Both the position numbers and the translations under genes were made by a program. A stretch of DNA of 64,000 nt from Pachyseris speciosa (taxonomy: Eukaryota; Cnidaria; Anthozoa; Scleractinia; Pachyseridae): NCBI GenBank assembly GCA_016490735.1, contig JAEMWC010000616.1, positions 190,001 through 254,000 of the forward strand, in the 5' to 3' direction. How positions within the stretch are numbered: the stretch's first letter is position 1; the number at the start of each line of letters is the position of its first letter. The notes beneath the pieces are model-generated. The model had not been told where the DNA came from and did no database searches. It saw only the letters and a list, made by a program, of their open reading frames with translations. Positions 42,474 through 53,089 of this stretch are shown here, in pieces.

Positions 42474-45400
42474 TTAGCTGTTCAACCAGCTCTGCTCCAC
42501 TATTGCAATAACTTTCTTTTCATACTCGCGCTTGTTTTCTTGATAAAGCTGGGCTGCTAAGCTGTTCGCTGGACTATTGGGATTAGGCTCATCTAAAAGA
42601 GACTAAAACACACCCAAATCAAAAGTTAGTGGAATGCCTACTACTCTCTCTGCCTTCTCAAACAATTGCACTGCACACATTAAGCAACAACTTCAATCTT
42701 GGACAAAACTACTTGAGAAAACAGAACCAAAATCATCCTCCAGTATGGGTGGGTCAGCAATATTCCTAACAAGTCATAACTCCCCTCTACCCCTACCCCT
42801 ATTCAGTGTTGAATATAGGAAGCTGCCATCGTTAGAGAAACATTTAGGAGGCACAAGCAACATTGAATTGGGGAAGGGGGGCTTTGAAAGTCATGATTAT
42901 ACTTTGCACCGACTGACACATGAATAAAGTTACTTACAGTGTACTTACTTACTTACTTGCACAAAGAAAGGTTTGAAGCTCAATTTTCTCAACAGTTTTG
43001 TCCAAGACTGTTGCATTAACCATTAACACAGGAATAACCCCAGAAGAGAAATTCCTTGAGTGAATAAAGATTATAGTGAATACCTAAAACAATTTCCTTG
43101 AACGTATTTGACATCACAAAACAATCAGAATTATTTAACAGTCAAACTGTCTATGAGCCACTTAATAACCACTCGCAGTTGTGTGGTTTTCATTCCTTTG
43201 TTAGTAAAGTAACGTTACTGAAAGATCCAAAAGAAGCCTGACACTTGCATTACTTGCCGGACTCAGCGGCATAAGTGGGCCGAGTTTGTTGGTTCTCTAC
43301 TCTGCTCCTAGAGGTTTTTCTCCAGGTACTCTGGTTTTCCCCTCCTCAAAAAATGACATTTGATTTGATTCTACTTGATTTAAAGTTGATTTGATTTAGT
43401 CTCCTCAATTAGTAGAGCACCTGTGGTCGGCTAGAAATAATTATTGAGACTTAAATAAAGTTATTAAGCGGCCGTCGCTTAGTGACGAGCCGCTTCTTAA
43501 ATTACCCGTTTTTTTTTTTTAGTTTTTTTTGTCGTGGTGTCCGCCGAGAGGCCCGTGCCCCTCTCGGCCAGAGGAAGAAACAATGACATAAGTAAAGCAA
43601 TTAATTTTCTAATAGCGGCACCTACGTTTTACAGCATTATCGTTGGCGGTCCTTTGCTTATTACTTTCACTTCCGTGACTTGAACTCGCGACCTTAAGAT
43701 CCCAATCTCGGTCCCTTATCCGATTGCGGTAAGGAGACACTTCTTGCGGTTACTAGAGAATTTTGTAGTAAATAAAGTCATTACGTCGGTCACGCATCGT
43801 CTCTTTAAAAGCCTTTCAATGCTCAAGGGTTACGGAGGAAAGAAATGTTTTGTCAGAATTGAATTACTCCAATGTACATCCAGTAGGAAAGGAATTTATG
43901 TGAAAGCGTTTATTTTGAGCAGTATTTCACAACACTGATGACTAAAGCTATTCGGATGACTAAAGCTATTCGGAAGACCGTAAATGTTTTTAAACTAAAC
44001 TTGTAGATTTTGGTGGCCATAAAATACAGGGGTCAGAGTCGAAAGTGGCGAAATCCTTTCAAAAAGAAATGTTTAGTCGGAATCATAGGAAATGAATTTA
44101 TTTGAGCGTTCCGTGCCTCTCTCAGCCAGAGGAAGAAACATTTACATAAAGTAAAGAAATAAGTTTTCTAATAACGGCGCCCGGAGTTGAACTCGTGACC
44201 TTCAAATCCCATATCCGATTGCGCTATCCGATTGCGCTGATCAGACATCTCTTGCGGTCACTAGATAATTTTGTAGTAAATAAAGTCATTACGTCGGTCA
44301 CGCATCGTCTCTTTAAAAGCCTTTCAATGCTCAAGGGTTACAGAGGAAAGAAATGTTTTGTCAGAATTAAATTACTCCGATGTACATCCAGTAGGAAAGG
44401 AATTTATTCGAAAGCGTTTATTTTGAGCAGTATTTCACAACACCGATGACTTAACTAAAGCTATTCGGAAGACCGTAAATGTTTTTAAACTGAACTAGTA
44501 GATTTTGGTGGCCATAAAATACAGGGGTCAGAGTCGGAAATGGCGAAATCCTTTCAAAAAGAAATGTTTAGTCAGAATTATAGGAAATGAATTTATTTGA
44601 GCGTTCCTTTTGGCCCAAAATATTGACCGAGTTAGTGATGGTGCAATACCGGAAGTACTAGTGATAGTACAATACCGGAAGTGAAATACAGCTCTTTTGC
44701 GTGGCGTTGTTTGAACATACCTTGGTAGTATTGAGATATCGGTTATCGTCGAGAAGCTGGTCAACGGATCGAAGACTCAGATTTATACCAAATTGTTCGC
44801 TTTCTTTGAAATTGTCAAACAAATCGAAGTGCCAGTGTTTTGTCAAGCTTCAGCTGGCCTTGGTTTGTCGCGTAGCGAATATCCATAGTATCGGTTCACT
44901 ACTTTTCCGTGTTAAATTGCAAAATAGGTTTACAGCTTAAGCGTTGACAAAAGAAAAAAGAAAAACAAGTGAAAAGGAATAGAAAAAAAAGAGATCAAAG
45001 AAAAAAAAACTTCACTCTGTTGAGGCTTGAACCACCGACCCTAAGCTGTCAATACAGTACGAAAAGAGCGCACTAACCCACCAGGCCACCAAAACCTTCT
45101 CTAACGCATAACCGAATTTTAAATTCTTTGTCATTCAGAGTGACGAATTGACTGTCATGCCAACTGAAAGGTGACAAAGTGCATTCATCCGGCTCGGATG
45201 GTCAAAAAGGCCGCTTCTAATTCTCGCAGAATTTCTTGTTATTATTACGTTTTACAAATGATTTTATAAGTCTTTGTCAGGTTAAATTTAAATGTAACAG
45301 ACCTCTTCAGACCTACAGACCTCTTGTATCTGTTCTGTTTATCAGACAAAATTATCCAATGCAAGTTCTTCCTCTTCTGTATATCTTCTGTTAGTCTTTT

Positions 45401-48400
45401 GTAGTATTTTGATTAAGTTTGTTTTTCATTTTGGTCATTTTCATGATTGTAATTTTGGTAGTGCAGTTTCGTGGATTGAATTTTAGTTTATTACATATGC
45501 AGAATACATGTATATGCTAGGTGCCATGCACTGATCAGCAGATTCGCAAAATGTTTACATGTAACAGGAATTGAAGGAGCAAAGGACAGAGTGAAATCTG
45601 TCTCACACCCACAACTACAAGATTTGCACCTACAACACGAGTTAAAAACTACGCTGTAGTTACAGCATCTAAAGTGTAAAGCTTATGGACCAGTAGAAGT
45701 GAGATGATCTGCTGCACTCACAGTTTTTTCATTATGACATTATGATAATGAAACCAACCGCCACACCTGTGCTCTTTGAAGAAAAGACAGTGATCATATT
45801 TTATCCTGGGGACAACTAACCTGTATTGATGTAAGAATTGAAGACACGTCATATGTAGGGCTCCACCGATTTTGAAGAATATCTAAGCAAATGCCGCCAT
45901 CTGCATAAACTGCAAAGATAGGTTATCACAGTAAGAATAAAGTGGTCGCATTGTGTGGGGTGATGCAAACTACAAAGAAAATGTCATGAAATAATAAATA
46001 AATGTAAGTGGCTGTTAGTCTTTGTGCAAGAATAGTTTCAGAGACTTCTTGGATCTAACATTTTACAAAAGAGCAAAATCTCCCACACATTCCTTGACTT
46101 TAGCATCCCAGCAAACAATCCCACCATCGCTAGTTGCACTTTACTCTTGATTCTACCCGTAATCCTTTCCAAAGTGAGTTACTTGTTACCAGGAGAGGCA
46201 TTCCTTAAAATAATGTTTACTGTGACAGTCATTTCAACAAATACTGTATGGTGAGCTCTTTGATTTTCGGTGAACCTTCTGAAGTAATTGTTTGTCATTC
46301 TCAGCTTGAAACTTTTCATCACTGACAGGTGCAGATCATAATATGGAAATGGAAACTAAGGTCTAAGGATATGGGCATCCCAAACAAGTTTAAGATTTTA
46401 CCACTATTCACACCAAAGTTGTGTTGTTTGTTCCTATAGGGTGCACTCAAAATGTTAGGTACAGTTGACAGTATACTAGGAGAAGTTTAGTATGAAGTGA
46501 GTGTATAGCAAAATGGTAGCAAATTCTAGAGGACCTCACAGTAAAGGTTGTCAACTGTCACAGTTAGTGTAATGAGAATTCACACTGGGGTTCAGTAAGA
46601 CACCAAAAATGAAGGGTAAAGGTTTCATGAGGCCCTCAACCAATACAGAGACAGGCTGGCTTTCATCTTTAATGAGTTTACTCCTAAAACAGCAATAACT
46701 ATACTAGGAGTTTAAAGTGAAATATGCGTACAAACAAAATTAAATATAAATAATTATGAATAAATAAACAAGTAAATAAATAGATACAACAGTATAAAAA
46801 TGGTAAAATAGGAAAATATAACATATGACAAGTACAATTATGTATACATATAAATAGCATTATTCAAACGATTTGATGGCTGCAAGAGCAATACACTTAA
46901 AACTATTTTTATTTACATCATCATTAATGGGTAGATTGTTCCATGTTACTATCGTCCTTGGATAAAAAGAATACTTATAAACATTATTTAAAACACTAAT
47001 TTGCTGAAAAGTAATGAGGGGCAACCTGCACCATTTGCAAGACGTCACAAGATTGGTTCAAAAAACCAATAAACCCAAGAATGAAAACAATGGAACCTAG
47101 CCCTAAAACAATAGAGGTGCAACCTATAAAGATCCAGTGAAATTAGAGGTTTCAAAGAGGTGCAGCCCTACTCTGGGGTAATGGATGGGATGCTAGTTTC
47201 CCTCCAGGTTACGATTTGTACCATTGGCACCAAAGATAAAGGAGACAAATCATGGAGTATTGCGACGCTGTTTCTTGACTCACATTTAAAGAACAAGGTA
47301 TACACAAATGAATCAGTTCAATGGTATTTATAATGAGGTTACTTTGACAAATCATAATCTTTTATAAAATAGTATGGATCACAAGGCTGTTAAGACAAAT
47401 AGTTTCACTGAAGATGATGCATTCGGGTCATTGTGAGATTATGACTCTTGATTTCAAACCCCAATACAGGGTTTTCAATAAGTTTTGAAATAGCCATCTG
47501 AGCTAACTAAAGTAGGTGGCAACCTGATGAATTGTTTTTATAATTTGAGTGAAAAATATGGACAAAGTAGGGTGTGGTAAGAGGTTAATTCTGACAAAGT
47601 AGGCAGCAATTTTCGCATGTTGCCAGCTTATAATGAAACCCCTGCCAGTAATATTTATATCTAATTCTGTTGACAAAAACAAGATACCCGATAAATTAAA
47701 AAAATTGCATCATCTTCATTGGTTGAGCCACTGTTCTGTAAACACTGGAAATCATAGTACTGTTTAAGCTTAGTAGTAAGGTTGAACCTTTGACAAAGTT
47801 ACCTAGAATGAAACTGATGGTACTGTGGAGTACGACATTAATTCCTTGACAAGATCGAACTTCCGGTTAAATTACCGACTTCAAACTGAACAGAAACGTT
47901 TCGGTAATTACTAAACGGGCTATTGTTTGCCATCAAGTTTATGAAAAATTGATCTCAGCGACATGAAAATTCCCGGTCTGCATTCATTTCTTAGACAGAA
48001 ATGAGCGACTGTATGGCCAATGAAGTTTTGTTTTTGTGGTGTCCGCTGTATACAGCATTCTGAAGTAGCTTCTAGTGCAAAACAAGGAAGCTATCTCGCA
48101 AAGAACGTATTCAATAGCTGAAAAATGCTTCAAGGGATTATTGTTACTCTATTATATTCTTGGACTTACCGTTAGGGTGAAACATTTTTGATATGAATTT
48201 AACAGTCGGTGGTTTATTGGGATATTCTTCTGTGAATTCCATCTGTAACTTAAACGTCCCTGTTGCGAAAAACAAAATTGTATTCAATTATTGGTGATTA
48301 TATTATACCAACAGGATGAAATAACAAGGCAGTTAATAACACAATAACGTTTTATAATGTCGTAGATAAGGATAAACTGAGTTGTGCAGAGTTATGAAAA

Positions 48401-48784
48401 CGAAAACTCACCGTCTTCAAATGGTGTGTCTTGAGGGCTGTGTGAAGAGAGATTGCGGTTAGTACTTGTTGCCTGTTTTAAAGTTTTTGTCAAAATATCT
48501 CAGTTCCCACTTACCCGAAGATAACAGCATTCCATATCATAATATTATTTTCAGATGGAGCGCCACTAACTCCAGCTGGGGGGTCTTCTTGAAGTCTAGA
48601 AATCGAAAGAAACAACACTCAAATACAACACGAAACGTTAAACACAGTAATAAGCTAAGGCGAGATTACGTATCTTTAGCAAGAAGTTTCGGCTCAAAAA
48701 GTCAATATTTCATTTTATCGTTAAAGGAAAATAGTATTACCTTTTAAAATCCCTCATTAGTCGTCTTCTAGCTGGTGTAGACAT
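42474..48784 (-). CDS. UBE2A/B: Ubiquitin-conjugating enzyme E2, Rad6/UBE2A-UBE2B type
   Basis: Carries ubiquitin as a thioester and transfers it with Rad18 or Bre1-type E3s, to PCNA in DNA-damage tolerance and to histone H2B. Six exons on the minus strand: 48741-48784, 48515-48595, 48412-48437, 48170-48259, 45821-45909 and 42474-42602. All have GT-AG borders and fitting phases, and they give 152 residues, exactly the vertebrate length. It starts [20 protein letters not shown]. The HPN block is FHPN in exon 4. The active-site Cys is in [14 protein letters not shown] in exon 5. The C-terminus is [12 protein letters not shown]. All catalytic features are intact. Exon 3 is only 26 bp. The promoter is shared head to head with the Mab-21 gene. 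Confidence 0.97.
43255..43490 (+). mobile_element. 5'-truncated SINE in UBE2 intron 5
   Basis: GGGCCGAGTTTGTTGGTTCT, then CTCCAGGTACTCTGGTTTTC and TTTGATTTGATT, and a tail GAGACTTAAATAAAGTTATT. This is the body and tail of the SINE that occurs with its head on the minus strand at 61268-61556. Confidence 0.75.
43545..44600. repeat. Direct duplication of about 500 bp holding a minus-strand tRNA-like head
   Basis: 43545-44050 and 44105-44600 share CTCTCGGCCAGAGGAAGAAA, the GTCATTACGTCGGTCACGCA segment and TTTTGGTGGCCATAAAATAC. Each copy carries a minus-strand B-box-like GGTC(A/G)CGAGTTCAA preceded by repeated GCAATCGGATA, the remains of a tRNA-derived SINE. Confidence 0.75.
45005..45098 (-). 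mobile_element. tRNA-like SINE head
   Basis: On the minus strand, GTGGGTTAGTGCGCTC resembles an A box and GGTCGGTGGTTCAAGCC a B box, followed by an A/T-rich stretch. The length and the AT-rich tail suggest a SINE rather than a tRNA gene. Confidence 0.5.
45910..46720. other. UBE2 intron 4, 3' part (as read on plus)
   Basis: Noncoding intron sequence. No repeat or regulatory element stands out. Confidence 0.45.
46720..47060 (-). mobile_element. LINE 3' fragment, minus strand
   Basis: The minus-strand frame ends with [17 protein letters not shown], a motif of LINE reverse-transcriptase C-termini. An AT-rich 3' tail lies at 46720-46855. The copy is 5'-truncated. Confidence 0.65.
47061..48169. 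other. UBE2 intron 4, remaining part
   Basis: No gene or clear repeat is seen in this 1.1-kb stretch. Confidence 0.45.
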
Positions 48785-49223
48785 AGTGAAATTTAGTGTT
48801 GAGTACCAACACAAATCCACCGACAACAGTGCAGTTTTCGATCGAAGTAACGAGGTGTGACGTCACTTGCCGTGTCATCGTCTGATGATGCAATTCTGTC
48901 CGCTGACCGGAATGAAGGTGAGCAAACCAAACCGGAAGTTTAAGATTCATGCTTAATTACCAGGATGTCACAAAATGCGCAAAGGGACTGCGAAAATAAG
49001 TTCGTTATAAATTAAACCTCATTTTATCATAGCTTTTAAGCGGGCTGAAGATTACCGTTACTTAGCTCTTCCCTGTACAATATAAACGATCTAATGGACA
49101 ACACACCACTAAACAAACGCTCTGTATCCATCTATTTTTCTGGCATTTAGCGATAAATGTTTATCTCTGTTGTGTGTCTCCTAAGTGACACATGCGAAAA
49201 AAATTCAAATAAACAACAGATAA
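48785..49223. promoter_or_regulatory. Divergent promoter between UBE2A/B and the Mab-21 gene
   Basis: 439 bp separate the two start codons. A full CRE, TGACGTCA, is at 48858-48865, and an ETS-type CCGGAAGT is at 48932-48939. Both lie within 160 bp of the UBE2 start, as expected for a housekeeping promoter. The half nearer the Mab-21 gene is AT-rich. Confidence 0.55.
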
Positions 49224-50708
49224 ATGTCTGTCAACTGTTTCCGGGCGACTGAGGAGTTGGAAAAGTCACGTGATCAGGCTGGCGTATCTCCAGCTTGCAG
49301 CAGGTGTCTTCCTCTTAACTCAAAGGTTGTTTACATGCGTATGACATCAATATTCGCCATGGCTTCTCTGTTTAATATGTCTTCCCAAAATCTCTGGCGG
49401 GAAAAGAGCGCTTTGGCATTCAGAAAACGAAGTTTGGATGCTAACGCCGATCCTCACCGACACCTTAGACGATTTCCTTCTGATTCAGATCTATATCAAA
49501 AAGTTTTGCACAAAAAAGCCATGTCGCACACCAGTCTGCATAAAAAGTTTGCATCCTGCGTGCAGTTAAACAAATTCGTTCCACAAGAACAACATCAAAA
49601 CTGCGAAGTCTTCAAGTATGAGGAGAAATTAACCAGCGAACTCAACAAGTTCTATTCGCTTCAGGTAAAAGGAAAGAGGGCTCAAATGAAGCGAAACAAA
49701 AGCCTGGCTTTTTCTGTTGTGTTTAAAGTCTTGATTAATACACAAGTCATTAACGACCGGTTTACTATTGGCGAAATGCTCTGTAAAGGAGCAAGATATG
49801 GAGACATGATTGAAAAAGAGAGTCATCGGTTTCAGTTTGGGGTGCCTGTGTACCTTGGTGACAATGCTGAAACTTGTTTTATTCATCGCACCGAAGAAGA
49901 TGGTTTTGCAAGGCTGCAACTTGAAGATTGTGAAACTTGGGAGGACTGTCTCGACCCCGACGGATTTCTCTCAGCAAGTCTTGTTCGCTCAAAGCTCCAT
50001 TTAACGATGAAGAGTGCGCTTAAAAACTTAAACAATAACATCGAAAAGGGCACTGATGAGTTTCCAAGTGGTGCGGAGACTGTGGATATATTCTGCGAAG
50101 GCTCCACTATAGTTTTGCAAATAAACGATGGCTTGTTAATAGTGGAGTTGATACCTACCATTCCGATTCCGAAGACGACCTCGGAGTGGTGTCGTAGATT
50201 CTCCGCAAAATCCGAGCCTCCCTCTCATGTGGTCGCCAAACCCTGTCAGCTTCCCATGAGCGACCCAGAGACGCTCTGGCAACTGTCGTTTTTGTCCTCG
50301 GAAAAGCGAAAATTTATTTCTTTGGGCACCACAAAATATCGCCTGTTTCAATGCCTGTCAGAAATACGAGAACGAGACAAAACAATACGTGAATTATCTT
50401 TGTACCAACTACAAACCGCCCTTTTTCACGTTGGAGACCAAATCAATGATCCATTGAAATGGTCCACAGAAAAGTTAGGCGATCGTTTCTTGGACGTGCT
50501 CCGCTGTTTAGAAAATTTTTTAGAAAGAAAGCATTGTCCTCATTACTTTATACCTAACGCCAACCTGTTCTCGTGCATGAATACTGTGACAATTTCCTTA
50601 GTGAAAGACAAAGTACGCAGAATGTTGAGGCCATCGTGTGTAGCGTGTGGTGTGGCTACAATCTGTAAGAACACAGGGCAGCCGAGAAAGGATTTGCCAC
50701 AGATTTGA
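49224..50708 (+). CDS. Mab-21-domain (cGAS-like fold) protein with degenerate active site
   Basis: An intronless gene of 494 residues. The C-terminal half is a clear Mab-21 helical domain: LWQLSFLSSEKR (351-362), ELSLYQLQTALFHV (390-403), and KLGDRFLDVLRCLE...HCPHYFIPNANLF (417-449). The N-terminal half corresponds to the nucleotidyltransferase lobe. The usual G-S motif reads KGARYGD (188-194). The D/E-x-D pair expected shortly after is replaced by FQF (203-205), while an acidic residue remains at VELIP (E308). Catalysis of cyclic-dinucleotide synthesis is therefore doubtful, and the protein may be a Mab-21-like pseudoenzyme or a ligand-binding receptor. Downstream ATGs at residues 38, 40 or 46 are alternative starts. 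AATAAA at 51004-51009 is a likely poly(A) signal. Confidence 0.8.
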   Translation: MSVNCFRATEELEKSRDQAGVSPACSRCLPLNSKVVYMRMTSIFAMASLFNMSSQNLWREKSALAFRKRSLDANADPHRHLRRFPSDSDLYQKVLHKKAMSHTSLHKKFASCVQLNKFVPQEQHQNCEVFKYEEKLTSELNKFYSLQVKGKRAQMKRNKSLAFSVVFKVLINTQVINDRFTIGEMLCKGARYGDMIEKESHRFQFGVPVYLGDNAETCFIHRTEEDGFARLQLEDCETWEDCLDPDGFLSASLVRSKLHLTMKSALKNLNNNIEKGTDEFPSGAETVDIFCEGSTIVLQINDGLLIVELIPTIPIPKTTSEWCRRFSAKSEPPSHVVAKPCQLPMSDPETLWQLSFLSSEKRKFISLGTTKYRLFQCLSEIRERDKTIRELSLYQLQTALFHVGDQINDPLKWSTEKLGDRFLDVLRCLENFLERKHCPHYFIPNANLFSCMNTVTISLVKDKVRRMLRPSCVACGVATICKNTGQPRKDLPQI

Positions 50709-53035
50709 ACAGCCTCAAAGTTCATCTCTTTGTTTCTGCAGTGTTTTTGCTACGGAACGAGCGGGTATTTACCGTATCATAAATGTGAAGACAAATTATG
50801 AAAACTGTATTTACGCACGACGTATCATCGAAAGAGGATACTGTTAGCAGCTGATTTCTCTATCGTGGTAGTTTCAAGTATTTAGACTCTCTTACCGGGA
50901 TAATTTTCTCCGAATATTGCATCCCTTAATCGTTTTCAGATACAAAACAAAGGATACTCTATAAGGGTAGCACCTCACTATTACAACTTGTCAGTAAGCT
51001 TCCAATAAACGATTTCGGCAATATTTAGAGCTCTTTATAGATCCAAATGAACTTCTCCGTAATTATAATTTTTCACTTCACCGCTTTCCCCCTTTTCTAG
51101 TGTCTGCCACGCAGGCTAGGTCTGGGAACTAAATCAGTACCCAATCTCTTTTCTTACAAGTGAGAAAATTCCTTCTTCTTCATGCATATTTCCTCTTAGG
51201 TTACTGTTCATTGCGCATTTGCAACAATTACAGCAGCAACGCCGGGGTGCGGAAAACTTCAAGCTCTTCGTTCATCTGATATCGGTGAGTAACACAGATT
51301 CGCTGCTACCTTGCCTGCGCTTTCGATTTGAGACGTTGTTGCATTGAACTCGGTGCATATCAGGAGCTATCAAACATTGTCAAAGTTTGAAAGTTTCTCA
51401 AGCTGAACAAACTGGCCCGGCTGAGTGCGCCGCCATCATTGAACTCAAGCTTACTCGTCAAAACAATACCTGGTTTCTAGTTTGCAAACTTTAAACCGTA
51501 TATTGTAATGATTTATTTTATGCTTTGCACTAGAAAAGCAAAAGAAAGCTAACTTGATCTGGATTAAGAGTTGAATTTTCCACTGAGGGCTTTTCCTGGT
51601 TTTGTGTGGAGTGCATGTCGAATGAGGGCGGAAGTGTTACATACATTTATAATTAGCTCAGCTTTAGTCCAGGTTTTAGTCTATACTTTCTCAAATGGTA
51701 TGTTTAGTCATCACGTTTCATTTCTTCCAAAATTACAACACTTCGGAGCACGGATCTCACTATTTTGTGGCAATTTTCTCATGAGATGACACACTGGTAT
51801 TTTCTTTCACTTCCACTATGACATAAGGGAAAGTCCCTTCAACTTTTAAGTTAAAAATAAATTAACATAGAAGCTTCTAGATACAACTATTCCACTAAAC
51901 AAGGGTGAATGGTTAAACATATTCACGTGGCAAACGTTTTGTAGATGTCTTTTGACCTTTCATTCATTTGTTTTTTAACAGTGTTCTTATGTAGCTAGTT
52001 TTTTGTTATCTATAATGAGCAGTCCACAAATTAGGTATCTAAAATTAGACAACTTTCAAAAACGAATATGGTCTTTATTCCTCGAGTGAAATGACGAAAT
52101 CTGCAGCTTATGTTGCCTATTTTATAAAAGCTGTGACTCCTTGCACTCTTGGACAAATTGAACAACGAAAACCCGTGTACGTTCAATTTTGTAAGCGTCG
52201 TAACTATTACATCTATATTATGTATTTATTCTTTATCAGTGCTTCCTTTAACAACCTCACCTAGATTTAATTAAGTTTGGATGTCGATGCTACAATTCAT
52301 TATGCCTGCGGATATTTTTGTCTCAATGGTTACGGTATTCAGTAAGAAAGGCGAATCAGTGATCCTTTGATTAGGTTAACCGCAAAGTCAGCCGGACGAC
52401 TGCTTTTTGGACATGCCGCGGCGCTCCTTGTTAAGGTTGTAGTACAATGAAAGCATTGTTCTTTAGTATCACTTTACACCAAGCGCTGCACAAATCAGGT
52501 GTCACAATTTTCCAAACTTGCGACAGAGTTTATAAAAAGTTGCACACCAAGGCCATCGTAAGTTGCTTACTTTGTCGTTACACTTTGAAGACTCACAGAA
52601 CATTAAGGGACTTACTTTATACTTAAACAGGTTTTTGCTACTTGACATACACTCGTAAAATACATAGGTATTTCTCCTGCCTTTATTTTTTCACCATGGG
52701 GCACTCCTAAAAATGAAAAATACGAAAACCACCCACGGTCTATAAGCGTCAACAAATCGAAGCGCTTCTTTTTAGTGTAGCCTGCGTGGCAGGCGCTTGA
52801 AAGGGAAAGGAAAGGGGAAAAGGGGAGAACGCGCGCGCGCGCGAGGCGAGGGAAGCGCGGGGAAAGGGAGTCCCCCGCGATCCCCTCTCTTCACGCGTAC
52901 GTCCGCTTTCCCCTCCTCTTTCCCTTTCTAGCGCCTGCCACGCAGGCTATATTCAGCGTGACTAGTGGTGCATTGGGTAATGTAATTCTAATTGGTCCTT
53001 CCAACTTACTGCTGCTGATCATTTCTTTATTGCAG
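50709..53035. other. Region between Mab-21 and HEPN-TPR genes
   Basis: Holds the Mab-21 3' UTR to about 51030 and a lone MITE end at 51088-51121 (CTAGTGTCTGCCACGCAGGC). A possible noncoding first exon of the next gene ends at 51284, with donor GTGAGT at 51285. The rest is AT-rich intron-like sequence up to a MITE at 52776. Confidence 0.5.
52776..52950. mobile_element. MITE with TAGCCTGCGTGGCAGGCGC ends
   Basis: TAGCCTGCGTGGCAGGCGCT and its complement bound the element. A purine tract (GGGAAAGGAAAGGGGAAAA), a CGCGCGCGCGCG run and a pyrimidine tract lie inside. The lone copy of one end at 51088-51121 belongs to the same family. Confidence 0.85.
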
Positions 53036-53089
53036 GCTGAAAATGCCAAAATGAATTTTGAATTCGAGCGATTCGATTAACACTCTCGG

